A program made the position numbers and the translations under genes. A stretch of 64,000 nucleotides of DNA from Komagataella phaffii GS115 (taxonomy: Eukaryota > Ascomycota > Pichiomycetes > Pichiales > Pichiaceae). The stretch spans positions 1,302,001 to 1,366,000 of the forward strand of contig NC_012963.1 in the NCBI RefSeq assembly GCF_000027005.1. Reading direction: 5' to 3'. Of the stretch, positions 35,162-44,242 are shown piece by piece. Below the pieces are notes generated by a model. It did not search any database. It saw nothing but the letters and a program-made list of their open reading frames with translations, and was not told the origin of the DNA. Numbering within the stretch: position 1 is the first letter of the stretch; every line of letters starts with the position of its first letter.

Positions 35162-35983
35162 ATGGCTTCTAAGAGGACCTCAGTTCGAGGGGAATCAGAT
35201 TCAAATAACTATGCCTTATCAGACTCCTCCGATTTTGAAGACAATGGGCATCCGAGATTGTCAAAAAGACGATCTAGCCTGTTTTCTTTGAGTTCATTAA
35301 GCTCAGCCGAACCTTTACCACCTCCGGACGAAAAAGATTTTATTGCGTTTACATCTGACGACAGACATTTCTCTTTGCTTCGAAATCTTCATATGGCAGA
35401 TTTCATAACGTTAATGAATGGTTTTTCCGGGTTTTATTCTATTGTTTCTTGTCTTCGTTTCACCTTGACTAAGCAAACTCACTACGTACAAAGGGCACAC
35501 TTCTTCATAATTTTGGGTCTTTTTTTTGACTTTTTTGACGGTAAAGTTGCCAGATTGCGCAACAAAGCATCATTGATTGGTCAGGAGTTGGACTCTTTAG
35601 CCGATCTGATTTCATTTGGGGTTGCTCCCGCCTCTATTGCATTTTCCCTAGGTTTACAAACTACATTAGACGTCCTATGCCTAACATTTCTGGTTCTGTG
35701 TGGACTCACCAGATTAGCTAGGTTCAACGTAACAGTGGCCAACATACCAAAAGATATCAAGGGTAAAGCTCACTATTTCGAAGGATTACCGATCCCTTCG
35801 ACCTTGTGGCTAGTATTTAGTATGGCATTTTGTGTTTATAAAGGATGGTATGAGTATGAGGATGGCCTTCCTGGTCCATTATTATGGAAAGGAAAATTTT
35901 TTGAATTTCATTTGATTTCACTCTTTTTTGTCATTCAAGGATGTTTGATGACCTCCAAAAGTCTCAAAATACCTAAACCTTGA
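35162..35983 (+). CDS. CHO1: CDP-diacylglycerol-serine O-phosphatidyltransferase (phosphatidylserine synthase)
   Basis: 273 residues (yeast 276). The CDP-alcohol phosphotransferase motif is complete: D126-G127-x2-A130-R131-x8-G140-x3-D144-x3-D148, in FFDGKVARLRNKASLIGQEL followed by DSLADLISFG. The Ser-rich N-terminus (KRRSSLFSLSSLSS) resembles the phosphorylated region of yeast Cho1. Several hydrophobic helices follow. The enzyme makes phosphatidylserine from CDP-DAG and serine in the ER and is the entry to the de novo PE/PC pathway. A consensus ICRE lies upstream. Confidence 0.95.
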   Translation: MASKRTSVRGESDSNNYALSDSSDFEDNGHPRLSKRRSSLFSLSSLSSAEPLPPPDEKDFIAFTSDDRHFSLLRNLHMADFITLMNGFSGFYSIVSCLRFTLTKQTHYVQRAHFFIILGLFFDFFDGKVARLRNKASLIGQELDSLADLISFGVAPASIAFSLGLQTTLDVLCLTFLVLCGLTRLARFNVTVANIPKDIKGKAHYFEGLPIPSTLWLVFSMAFCVYKGWYEYEDGLPGPLLWKGKFFEFHLISLFFVIQGCLMTSKSLKIPKP

Positions 35984-36067
35984 ATATGGATATGGTTGCA
36001 TTATCAGAGTTCCGCCCATATTATATTCTGTGTAACCAAATTTACAGGTAGATATAATCTCTTCTAT

Positions 36068-37186
36068 TTACATATATTTACGAGCATGTCGCAATTTTTC
36101 ATCGGAAGGATTAACGAATTTCTTACTTTTCAATACCAAAAGCAGCAAAACTGTTGAAGCAAGAGACAACCCCCACCAGGTTACGAGATAATTTAAATGG
36201 TTGTTTGTGTAATCAACTTTTGGTACTTTGCCAATAGGTACTCCAGCATTTACGAACTGTAATGGGCTGAATTCCAGCGATGAGTCTTGATAAGCAGAAA
36301 CCTTTGCCTCCCCAACCATGGGAGCCCGAAATGTTTCCAGCTGTGATTGATCATCGTTGTTATCACTTTCACTTTGCCACCGCCACCTCCACAAGTTCCA
36401 TAAACCTCCTGATGATTCATGCCCGATTTCGCTGGCCCTATCCTTAAGCCATTCAGGATGATCCTTGAAATCTTGTACCACTTGGGCATATATTGGCTTG
36501 CAATTAGTCTCCTTGCACATTCGCTCCAAATCGACATATCTGAACATATTTGTCCCTGGCTTATGTTCAATGTGAAACATTCCTTTCGATGGTGGTACTT
36601 TCAAAAGACATTCTAAAGTTATTGTACCCTCTGGCATAGATAAGTTTTTTAGCCTTCTTTTTCCTTGGTTCACTTTCCCTTCAGATATCCAGCCTCTTTC
36701 CACTAAAATTCTTCCACCTCCATTAGATCTTGTGAAAGGAGTGACAAGGATATAGCCCTTTCTGTCATCGTGCAATCGGGGACCTACTAACAGTTCCTTT
36801 TCGTAGTCAAATCTACCAGTTATGAGCACCTTGCGATACTCGAAGTTCTCGACATCCTCTTCCCTGAAGTTCTTGGGAAGAGGAAGTGGCTTGTATGTCA
36901 ATCTGTCTTCACACTCAGCTACTAGGGAATTTTTCCATTTCAATCGCTGTAACTGCCAAAATCCGAGCCCCAAAGTTACTACTGGAGTTAGGCAAAGAAG
37001 GCCAAATACAACACTCCGCCCAGTGCGGTGCTTGTTTCCATCTCTCTTCAAGGATTTGTTAGATGTAATTGGTTTCCAATCGATATCTAAGGTCTTGGGT
37101 GTTGCAGGGGGTTTAGGTGGGTCGAAGTGCAGAAATCTGCGGATCAAAGAGATACTAGTTCCATTTCTGAATTTTCGTACAAACAT
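36068..37186 (-). CDS. SHY1: Cytochrome c oxidase assembly protein Shy1 (SURF1)
   Basis: 372 residues from the ATG at 37186; six earlier codons begin at TTG. A basic mitochondrial presequence comes first, then a membrane helix near 50-75 with the SURF1 motif LGFWQLQRLKWK. Conserved YRKVLITGRFDYEKELLVGP, VERGWI and INAG-like FVNAGVPIGKVP follow, then a C-terminal helix with HLNYLVTWWGLSLAS. Shy1 stabilises the Cox1 assembly intermediate in the inner membrane and helps heme a insertion. Yeast Shy1 is 389 residues. Confidence 0.93.
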   Translation of the reverse strand: MFVRKFRNGTSISLIRRFLHFDPPKPPATPKTLDIDWKPITSNKSLKRDGNKHRTGRSVVFGLLCLTPVVTLGLGFWQLQRLKWKNSLVAECEDRLTYKPLPLPKNFREEDVENFEYRKVLITGRFDYEKELLVGPRLHDDRKGYILVTPFTRSNGGGRILVERGWISEGKVNQGKRRLKNLSMPEGTITLECLLKVPPSKGMFHIEHKPGTNMFRYVDLERMCKETNCKPIYAQVVQDFKDHPEWLKDRASEIGHESSGGLWNLWRWRWQSESDNNDDQSQLETFRAPMVGEAKVSAYQDSSLEFSPLQFVNAGVPIGKVPKVDYTNNHLNYLVTWWGLSLASTVLLLLVLKSKKFVNPSDEKLRHARKYM

Positions 37187-37656
37187 ATGTCCTAACCAAC
37201 ACAAGAAGAAACTTCTAGCTGTGTTTGAAAAGTGCTCGAATTTCAGGTTGATGGATGCCGAAGGGAAGATAAGTTACCTTTGCTAAATTCCTTAGTGCTT
37301 GACGAGGAATTGAGACGATAGAAAGTAACAAGTTGAAACAAGTATAAAATCAAGACAAGATAATATTAAACCAATTCATTGGGATTCACGTCCCATCTGT
37401 TTTATCAACTACCTGTCACCTCTAAATTTCTCTCCACTGCGGGTTAGATCTTTACTCTAAATGCTATTAACTAAATCATGAAAAAAAAACAAGGCTAGAG
37501 CTTCATTCTGTCAAGTACAAAAATTGCAATTGACAAAGTATCGTAAAAACGCAATAATGTTTGCAAGCACACAACAACGTGGGTTAATTGGCGAAAAAAA
37601 AATTGACCTATAATAACCGTTAATACCTATTGACTCTCAGTTCCAAATGAATCAAA
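37187..37656. other. Intergenic, SHY1 promoter and tRNA-Gly 5' flank
   Basis: 470 bp, A/T-rich, with two A-tracts (near 37480 and 37595). No ORF or RNA gene recognised apart from the tRNA that follows. Confidence 0.5.
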
Positions 37657-37727
37657 GCGCATGTAGTTTAGCGGTAAAATTCGACGTTGCCATCGTCGGG
37701 CCCCCGGTTCGACTCCGGGCATGCGCA
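37657..37727 (+). tRNA. tRNA-Gly (GCC)
   Basis: 71 nt. Acceptor stem GCGCATG pairs with CATGCGC, discriminator A. Anticodon arm CGACG-TTGCCAT-CGTCG gives anticodon GCC. T arm GGTTCGACTCC (B box) is intact, and an RNA polymerase III TTTTT terminator follows within five bases. No intron. Confidence 0.96.
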
Positions 37728-37820
37728 TCTTTTTGTTACGCCTTGTAGCTACTGGAAATGGTTGTGACCCTAATATATTCCTAAGACTAATTAATCAAAC
37801 TAAACTGAACAATTCTAGTC

Positions 37821-38792
37821 CTATCGTTCCACCTTCTCAGCAATTTGATCGACGCGTTGCATTATACATTCAAAATTGGTATCCATCTTTTTCTCTAATA
37901 CTGAGCAGAAGGTGTCAATCCGTGTCACTAACCTTGACTCTAAATCCCTGAACAAGTCTCCAAGAGTGTGCTGAAGAGTTATTGACGACGTAGAAGATCT
38001 GGGGGAGTCTGCATTTGAAGTATGCAAATAATAATCAATATCATCGGAAGACTTCGTTCTTTTATCGCTGGTGTGAAAATGACAGTTTTCATCAACGTCG
38101 CTAGCCTTTCGTTTGCCCTTCTTCAATTTACTCTCTTGTAGTTTGAACAATCTTTTAGCGTTGATTTTCTCTTGAATCTGATCCAGGCGAGATTCAATGA
38201 AAGAACTGGTTTTCTCCAACTCAATAGCATGAAGTTGCTCGTCTCCGGAATCAAGAGATTTTTTCGCCAGATACTCTTTATATAAACTGTCGAATTTGAG
38301 CTGAAGTGTTCTGTATTGTTTGATACTCAATCCATTTTGTTGGTTAAACTCATCTAAAACCTCTTGCCATGCCTTAATAGTGTTCGTGTACCCTGCAGTT
38401 TGGGGCATTTTCTCCAGTACAATTGATATAAAGCTTTCTTCCAACTTATTGTTCCAGTGTACCTTGTGATTATGATTGTTTTGATGAAGAATCTGATTCT
38501 GGTTTGGACTCTTGTTATCGTTGCGGCTAGGGTATCGAGTTGAAGATTGTGCTAAGGTCGCCAAGGAATTAGCTGTGTCCGTATATGCCACCGATGTCCT
38601 AGGGCTATAATCAACTGAACTATCATGGCCCTTAATACCTGAAAGGAGCACTGTATTGAAGCAAGGAAATTGTGACTCTCTGGATGACGTCCTGTTACTG
38701 ACAGGTGTGACTACAGGGACATTTATGGGAGGAAGGTAAATAGATTCTCTTTTAGTGTTCTGATCCATGTTAGTGGAAATGGCTGATATCAT
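37821..38792 (-). CDS. Putative Myb/SANT-like DNA-binding protein
   Basis: 323 residues, no orthologue recognised. A Ser/Asn-rich N-terminus is followed at about 110-175 by a tryptophan-spaced helical block: KVHWNNKLEESFISIVLEKM, NTIKAWQEVLDEFNQQ, LSIKQYRTLQLKFDSLYKEY. This resembles Myb/SANT-like or trihelix DNA-binding domains. A basic patch (KLKKGKRKA) and a C-terminal helical region (LFRDLESRLVTRIDTFCSVL) suitable for oligomerisation come after. A transcription-factor role is inferred. ATG at 38792; an internal Met (MDQNTKRES) eight codons on is an alternative. Confidence 0.7.
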   Translation of the reverse strand: MISAISTNMDQNTKRESIYLPPINVPVVTPVSNRTSSRESQFPCFNTVLLSGIKGHDSSVDYSPRTSVAYTDTANSLATLAQSSTRYPSRNDNKSPNQNQILHQNNHNHKVHWNNKLEESFISIVLEKMPQTAGYTNTIKAWQEVLDEFNQQNGLSIKQYRTLQLKFDSLYKEYLAKKSLDSGDEQLHAIELEKTSSFIESRLDQIQEKINAKRLFKLQESKLKKGKRKASDVDENCHFHTSDKRTKSSDDIDYYLHTSNADSPRSSTSSITLQHTLGDLFRDLESRLVTRIDTFCSVLEKKMDTNFECIMQRVDQIAEKVER

Positions 38793-39318
38793 GGCTGTGT
38801 ATCGAATCTGTCACGGCAGTTGTAAGCCAAGAAAAGTGTATTAGTTTAGTCTACATCTGTTGCTGTATCCTTGCAAGGATTAAAAGGATGAGGGAAAAAA
38901 GTGGTATCATTTTTTGTTGACCTAAAACAGAAAATCATGCATAAAAGCAGGAGATTCGCAATCAGTGGAAAAAGATATCACCGCCGACCTATAGAGTTTC
39001 GTTTGCGATTGTCCAAAGGAACCTTTTCTATTTTAAGGTTAGGACAATTATTCTTTTTCTGGTCAATAACGGCTACAATACAAACCTGTTATTGAACAAG
39101 AGATTTTGTAGTCACTAATACTTGAGGAATATGCTCGATAAATGAAATTCACAAGAACACAATATTTTAAGTAGAACTTGTAGTTGTAGACCGCACAGAA
39201 ACTTTGAAAGTGCACTACAACTGGTCCTTCAATCTTTGGTAAGCTTAGGTTTCCTTGTCTTCTGCGGGTCCTAGTCTATGGACTAACAGCAAAGCACAAT
39301 TCACTCCATTTTTTTCAG
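38793..39318. other. Divergent intergenic region, Myb-like/VPH2
   Basis: 526 bp between two starts. The 64-codon plus-strand frame at 38901 starts at GTG and is not convincing. No RNA gene seen. Confidence 0.5.
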
Positions 39319-39948
39319 ATGACATTGTACAAGCTAACTAAAGGCGCTACTCGTAAGATAATTGAGAGCTCCGCAATTGACATTAGTATCAAGAATAATT
39401 TGGCCAACAGGGATTACATTCTTCATGCTGATCTGATTCAGCTTTATCAACATAGTCAGGACTCTGAACCACTTTTAGACATGTTGAAAGGCTCGTATAT
39501 GATAGACCTATGTAAAATAGGATACCATAATAAGATACTGCAGCGCCTTCCTAAAACAGATATGTTCTTAGAAACCATGAAAGGGTTGCGAGTGAAGCAA
39601 TTGGAACAGGAGTATGCCCTGCTAGTGAGCAATACCTCATATTCAGATCATCCAGAACAATCGATTAGCGAGATGCATAAAGCTATAAAGCACCAAACGA
39701 CTACTATATTCAATATTATTGTGAGTGTACTCTCTGTAGCATTCGTTGCTTGGTACTGGTCAGAGCACTCTAAGTACGTAAACAACAATGTTTTTCGAAC
39801 AACTTTGACACTACTGTTAGCACTTTTAGTTTTGGTGGCAGAAGTAGTAGTCTATAATAGCTATTTGCAAAAAATAAACGAAGCAAAGTTCAAGGAAAAG
39901 AAGAAAAAAGAAATCAAAAGAGTGCTCAGAAGCACAGTTATCAGCTGA
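39319..39948 (+). CDS. VPH2: V-ATPase assembly factor Vph2/Vma12
   Basis: 209 residues (yeast 215). Soluble N-terminal half with LLDMLKGSYM (a motif found in Vma12/TMEM199), then FNIIVSVLSVAFVAWYW and a second helix LLLALLVLVAEVVVYNSYL, then a lysine-rich tail (KEKKKKEIKRVLRS). Vph2 and Vma22 form an ER complex that escorts the Vo subunit Vph1 during V-ATPase assembly. Both termini are cytosolic. Its stop lies 13 bp from the stop of RER2 on the other strand. Confidence 0.85.
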   Translation: MTLYKLTKGATRKIIESSAIDISIKNNLANRDYILHADLIQLYQHSQDSEPLLDMLKGSYMIDLCKIGYHNKILQRLPKTDMFLETMKGLRVKQLEQEYALLVSNTSYSDHPEQSISEMHKAIKHQTTTIFNIIVSVLSVAFVAWYWSEHSKYVNNNVFRTTLTLLLALLVLVAEVVVYNSYLQKINEAKFKEKKKKEIKRVLRSTVIS

Positions 39949-39961
39949 AATACAATAAGCT

Positions 39962-40801
39962 TCAGTCATTAGTGGTCATAATGCAAATTTCTCCAGCGTT
40001 GATCGCTTGATAATAGCTCCATGTAAGCAGAATCCACATCATCTGCCAGAATTTGAAGTTTGGCCAAAGTGTATTCGTAAAGACAACCGTGCTGGTAGGA
40101 TTCTGTGACAGCTGCCAGGTTAGGAAGTCGCTTAATCTTGTATGCCCTGAGGTTCGGATCAGAATATCCAGCGGTGGGGATGTTCGGTCTATTACAGAAT
40201 TGCTAACTTGTTGCAAGTTGATGTCCGCCACAGCTAACTCCTTAGAAAGCACTCTATTCGCAACATTGGCTATGGAAGATGTAATGTCATCTCTGCTAGT
40301 GAAAGGGAAACATACATTGAGAGTTCTTTTCGTATGATACCGTGTCAGTTCTTCGACTTTGTCTAGGTCTGACCGAAACTCATCCGGAATCATGTCTTTA
40401 TTCCCAACAATGTTGATACGCACATTGTACCTTTCAGCGTAGTGGCTGGTATCGCTGAGATATAGGAGCTTCTGTTTGAGCAGCTCGAGTAGCGTATTTA
40501 TTTCTGCTTGACTTCTGTTGAAGTTTTCAATGGAGAATGCGTAAATCGTCACGGCCTTGACGCCAACACGGTAACAGCAACCCAAAACGTCTACTAGGGC
40601 ATCTGCCCCAGCATCGTGCCCGCTCCTTAGCTGAATTCCATTCACCTTAGCATATCGCCGGTTACCATCCATCACCAACGCTATATGCTGAGGTACAGGT
40701 CCCGTTTTTACTACGTTTATGATACTATCTTCTATCAACCCGTTTATATAAGTTACCAAAGGAAATTGGTTAGTAAAGAATTTTGGAAACATTTCAAACA
40801 T
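39962..40801 (-). CDS. RER2: cis-Prenyltransferase (dehydrodolichyl diphosphate synthase) Rer2
   Basis: 279 residues (yeast Rer2 286). The catalytic block is HIALVMDGNRRYAK (D45), followed by SGHDAGADAL, VTIYAFSIENFNRS, and the C-terminal substrate motif DILIRTSGHTRLSDFLTWQ. The enzyme adds isopentenyl units in cis to farnesyl diphosphate to make the dolichol precursor on the ER, needed for N-glycosylation. Srt1 is the alternative, but it is longer (343) and lipid-droplet localised. Confidence 0.92.
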   Translation of the reverse strand: MFEMFPKFFTNQFPLVTYINGLIEDSIINVVKTGPVPQHIALVMDGNRRYAKVNGIQLRSGHDAGADALVDVLGCCYRVGVKAVTIYAFSIENFNRSQAEINTLLELLKQKLLYLSDTSHYAERYNVRINIVGNKDMIPDEFRSDLDKVEELTRYHTKRTLNVCFPFTSRDDITSSIANVANRVLSKELAVADINLQQVSNSVIDRTSPPLDILIRTSGHTRLSDFLTWQLSQNPTSTVVFTNTLWPNFKFWQMMWILLTWSYYQAINAGEICIMTTND

Positions 40802-41227
40802 TTGTGGATCTACTGAAGGACTTGTGAGCGGAGATGGTTCTAGAAATAGTAATTTCTTTGAGTTAATGGCGCAAGCATTCCTTTAATGTTCAGGTGGCAA
40901 TATATGCATGCTCTAATAGATTCAAGATTTAACATGAAAGGAAATCAGAGCGAACGACGATAAAATTAACCTCTAAGTATCTTATCTATCTCGGAACATG
41001 GACGACAGTAAACTTTATAATCGTCCTGAGCTATTCGAGTGTCGATTTTCTCAAGACTGAGTAGCTAGCTGTCTGCTTCATTTCGTTCAAATCAGTAAGC
41101 TAGTTGCGAACAATAACTAAAGATACAAATTACTAGAATAGGGTAATACACTACTTTATCTTGTTTCCTCAACCTGTTGATCAATCAATAACTATCATTT
41201 TCAACCGTTGCCTATCATCCGTATAAT
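40802..41227. other. Divergent intergenic region, RER2/CBS-PB1 gene
   Basis: 426 bp between two starts; no ORF, RNA gene or strong regulatory motif recognised. Confidence 0.5.
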
Positions 41228-43105
41228 ATGTCTCTCAAAAATAGTACGAGAGTTAACTCCTCCTTGAGCAATTCCTCTGGTAACTCTGAAACTTTTGCCG
41301 GTGATTCTAGAAGCCGGCAATGCAAAAAGGATGACGCCATTAGACGAAGAATTGAACAGGGATTCAAGAAAAGAACGTCTCGTCCGACTGGATCGACATC
41401 CCCCACCCGAAATGTGAATGGGATTCTTTCATCTCCGATAAAGAGAAATAAGACTATTTCTCGCAATAAGCATGAGCCCGGAACTGTTATGGCCCTGAAG
41501 CCCTCTGAACCCATCATATGCAAGCCGAATTATACAGTCCATGAAGCTGCTCAGCTGATGGGCTTCAAAAAAGAGAACTGCATCCTAGTAGTTGATGAGA
41601 ATGATGAACTTAGTGGAATTTTTACCGCCAAGGATCTTGCGTTTCGGATAGTTGGTTCTGGTCTTCGTGCAAACTCCACAACAGTAGATGCGATTATGAC
41701 CCCTAGTCCACTTTGTTGCAAGACTACAACCAAAGCCTCAGAAGCATTGAATCTGATGGTAACTAAGGGATTTAGACATTTACCTATCGTGGACGATACG
41801 AACCAAATTGTAGGGATACTAGATATAACGAAGTGCTACAACGAGGCCATGTCAAAATTGGAGCGTATGTATGAGAGTTCGAAAAAACTTTACGACGCAT
41901 TGGAAGGTGTGAATTCGGAATTGCAGGCTCAGCAACCTTTAGAAGTCATTCAGTATTTTGAAAATCTCAAAAGAATGATTGATGGCCCTAACCTGAGCAC
42001 GGTTCTCGACGATACCACGTTGCCAGTTTATGTGGATGTAAAGTCAACGGTGCAGGAGGCTGCAAGTCTTATGAGAGATAACAGGACTACTGCTGTCTTG
42101 GTTCAGGATTCGAATAACGATAACGAGGTTACTGGGATTTTTACTTCTAAGGACGTCGTATTACGGGTAATAGCTGCGGATCTTAATCCAAAAAATTGCT
42201 CTGTAATTCGTGTGATGACACCGAAACCAGATTATGCTACTTCTGAACTATCAGTACATGAAGCACTACGGAAAATGTTTGAAGGACGATATTTAAACTT
42301 ACCTATTATTGATCCACTTTCAACCGAGATCATTGGCATTGTAGAAGTACTGAAACTGACCCACGTTACGTTGTCTCAAATTAAAACAATGCAGACTCAA
42401 ATAGGAACTTCAAGTTCAGTTGAAACTGTAAAATCTGGGTTTGATTCTCCTGATGAAACTCAAGGGCCCGCGTGGAATAAGTTTTGGACTTCTCTGGATC
42501 AAGAAGACTCGGAATCTCTCCATTCGTTAAACTCTGATACACAATCTCCATTTGAGGTAACCAGCTCGGAGATGCAACAGTTTCCGCTGGATCATGAAAT
42601 CCAACCAAGTGACTCAGTTTCATTTTCAGGTAACTCTCACTCTCGAACACTTAATGTAGATTACAATTCTCCATTTTCTTTCAAGCTTCGAACGCCTGTC
42701 GGAAGAACTCATCGGGTTAGTTTGAAGCCAATGGAAGGAATTTGTCAGCTTCGTTCCATAATTTCTTCCAAATTCAACAATATTGAACGGCAGCTACTAA
42801 TAGCTGAGGATGCATTTGCAATCTCGTATATCGACGATGAAGGCGACCTGATAAGTGTCACAACGGATCAAGATCTTTTGGATTGTGTCTACATGTCCAA
42901 ACTTGATCACAAAGAAAAAGTAGATCTGCTTATACACAAACCTGATGATACACCTGATACATTGCTAAACGGTCTGCCGAGAACAAAAACTGAGTATACT
43001 GCTGAATTTGTGAAAGGTGTTCCCAATGAAATATTACTTCCAGGTGCAATTTTTGCTCTTGCAGCATCCATCGTTGCCATTTTTACGTTAGCAAGAAATA
43101 AATAG
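41228..43105 (+). CDS. CBS-domain and PB1-domain protein with C-terminal membrane anchor (Mug70-like)
   Basis: 625 residues. A Ser/Arg-rich N-terminus, then four CBS repeats in two pairs at about 90-400: YTVHEAAQLMGFKKENCILV, DAIMTPSPLCCK, GFRHLPIVDD, STVQEAASLMRDN, GRYLNLPIID. A PB1 domain at about 475-565 (SFKLRTPVGRTHRVSLKP, LISVTTDQDLLDC) and a final hydrophobic helix (ILLPGAIFALAASIVAIF) follow. S. pombe Mug70 and filamentous-fungal proteins share this order; function is unknown. CBS pairs bind adenosine ligands, PB1 mediates hetero-oligomers, and the tail would anchor it to an organelle membrane. Confidence 0.85.
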   Translation: MSLKNSTRVNSSLSNSSGNSETFAGDSRSRQCKKDDAIRRRIEQGFKKRTSRPTGSTSPTRNVNGILSSPIKRNKTISRNKHEPGTVMALKPSEPIICKPNYTVHEAAQLMGFKKENCILVVDENDELSGIFTAKDLAFRIVGSGLRANSTTVDAIMTPSPLCCKTTTKASEALNLMVTKGFRHLPIVDDTNQIVGILDITKCYNEAMSKLERMYESSKKLYDALEGVNSELQAQQPLEVIQYFENLKRMIDGPNLSTVLDDTTLPVYVDVKSTVQEAASLMRDNRTTAVLVQDSNNDNEVTGIFTSKDVVLRVIAADLNPKNCSVIRVMTPKPDYATSELSVHEALRKMFEGRYLNLPIIDPLSTEIIGIVEVLKLTHVTLSQIKTMQTQIGTSSSVETVKSGFDSPDETQGPAWNKFWTSLDQEDSESLHSLNSDTQSPFEVTSSEMQQFPLDHEIQPSDSVSFSGNSHSRTLNVDYNSPFSFKLRTPVGRTHRVSLKPMEGICQLRSIISSKFNNIERQLLIAEDAFAISYIDDEGDLISVTTDQDLLDCVYMSKLDHKEKVDLLIHKPDDTPDTLLNGLPRTKTEYTAEFVKGVPNEILLPGAIFALAASIVAIFTLARNK

Positions 43106-43162
43106 AGTAGATTGGGAGTTCAGCTGTTCAAACTATATACATCATTATCTTGTTTACACATT

Positions 43163-43870
43163 TCACGTTCCACCCACCTTAGTCCCCTTTTCAACTTTCT
43201 TAACTCTCTTCAGTAGTTCATTGAACTTTACCTGCTTCTGTTTGGATCCCAAAAATTCTCCGACCGAAACATTTGTACTCGTATAAGCAGTAGAGTCCAC
43301 ATAGATGGCATTTGGCAGTTGTTCATCCACAACCTTCAAAGAGGGATCCAACTTCTCAAACAATAGATTTCTGAGTTGTCCTAAAGTATGGACACGAGTG
43401 AGCTCAACGTCGGAGATAATCAAACCAAAGTTGATTTGTACCTTTTTGATTAGCTTGAAACGTTCTTGGATATCACTTAATTCTGCTGCCTCATCAATAG
43501 AGCGCCTTGTAACGTGAGTGTAAGTGGAATCCAAAACAACGTTGATAGCCGTTTGGTATTGGAAGCTAGCTGCTAGCTTCTTAGAATAAATCGAGCGACG
43601 AGGAATCCAGCGATGTATTTGAAAGTCATTAAGTTCCTTACCCGATTTACTACCGGAAAGACTGTCCTTTCCAATGATAGGTATAAAGGTAGACTTTGAG
43701 CTTGATGATGGTTCCCCTTGGTTCTCTTCAATCTTTTCAATTAGTTGCTCAGTTGACTTCTTGTGGCGTGGTTTCACTACCTCTGTGGGATTAGATCCTC
43801 TTTTGAAGAAGTCTAATAACGATCCTTTTGGTACTGTGACTCTAAAGTAACGCCTTGCAGTGGTCGACAT
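43163..43870 (-). CDS. MRPL13: Mitochondrial large ribosomal subunit protein mL50 (Mrpl13)
   Basis: 235 residues with a basic mitochondrial N-terminus (MSTTARRYFRVTVPKG). The acyl-carrier-like mL50 domain is recognised around FGLIISDVELTRVHTLGQLR and NLLFEKLDP, with a C-terminal basic tail. mL50 is called Mrpl13 in S. cerevisiae (264 residues). The assignment is from the domain pattern and mitochondrial targeting, and is less certain than for the enzymes nearby. Convergent with the CBS/PB1 gene, 57 bp between stops. Confidence 0.7.
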   Translation of the reverse strand: MSTTARRYFRVTVPKGSLLDFFKRGSNPTEVVKPRHKKSTEQLIEKIEENQGEPSSSSKSTFIPIIGKDSLSGSKSGKELNDFQIHRWIPRRSIYSKKLAASFQYQTAINVVLDSTYTHVTRRSIDEAAELSDIQERFKLIKKVQINFGLIISDVELTRVHTLGQLRNLLFEKLDPSLKVVDEQLPNAIYVDSTAYTSTNVSVGEFLGSKQKQVKFNELLKRVKKVEKGTKVGGT

Positions 43871-44242
43871 TTTATTACAGCTGTGATGAACGCTTGGTCA
43901 AAGAATAACGAGAATTTAAAAAAATCTACAATTATTGGTGAGTGTACGACAAGCTTATGAATCATTGTTATACTAAGTTATACTAGTAAGAAACTACTTT
44001 CTGCACCAGCGAGACCAATAGAGTTCATGACAGAATGGAAACATTGTTTACCAACTGTAGATGCATCCAAGTTAAAAGTGAGTAGTACAAAAGTTAATAC
44101 TTCAAAGCCAAGAGTGTTTTAATAGTGTAATCTGATCTAATCTCGGTAGTGCTCGCTCCTGCAACAATATTTTCCGACCGTACTCACCGAAGGTTTGCCA
44201 GTTTAGCTACGCAAGGCAGATAACAAATTTTGTCGTTACCCT
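43871..44242. other. Divergent intergenic region, MRPL13/phosphatase gene
   Basis: 372 bp. It includes a 32-codon ATG frame at 44029 (MTEWKHCLPTVDASKLK...). Its GTGAGT could in theory splice to a TTTAG at about 44199-44203 in frame with the next gene. I do not adopt this, because the downstream ATG already matches the yeast homologue's length. Confidence 0.4.

Noticed and set aside
36822..37286. 154-codon plus-strand ORF opposite SHY1
   Set aside because: Antisense shadow of a clearly conserved gene; no domain of its own.
38901..39095. 64-codon plus-strand frame before VPH2
   Set aside because: Starts at GTG and has a composition like non-coding DNA.
44029..44203. Possible 5' exon (MTEWKHCLPTVDASKLK) splicing in frame into the phosphatase gene
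   Set aside because: Frame agreement has a one-in-three chance, no branch consensus, and the ATG at 44243 already gives the length of the yeast homologue.
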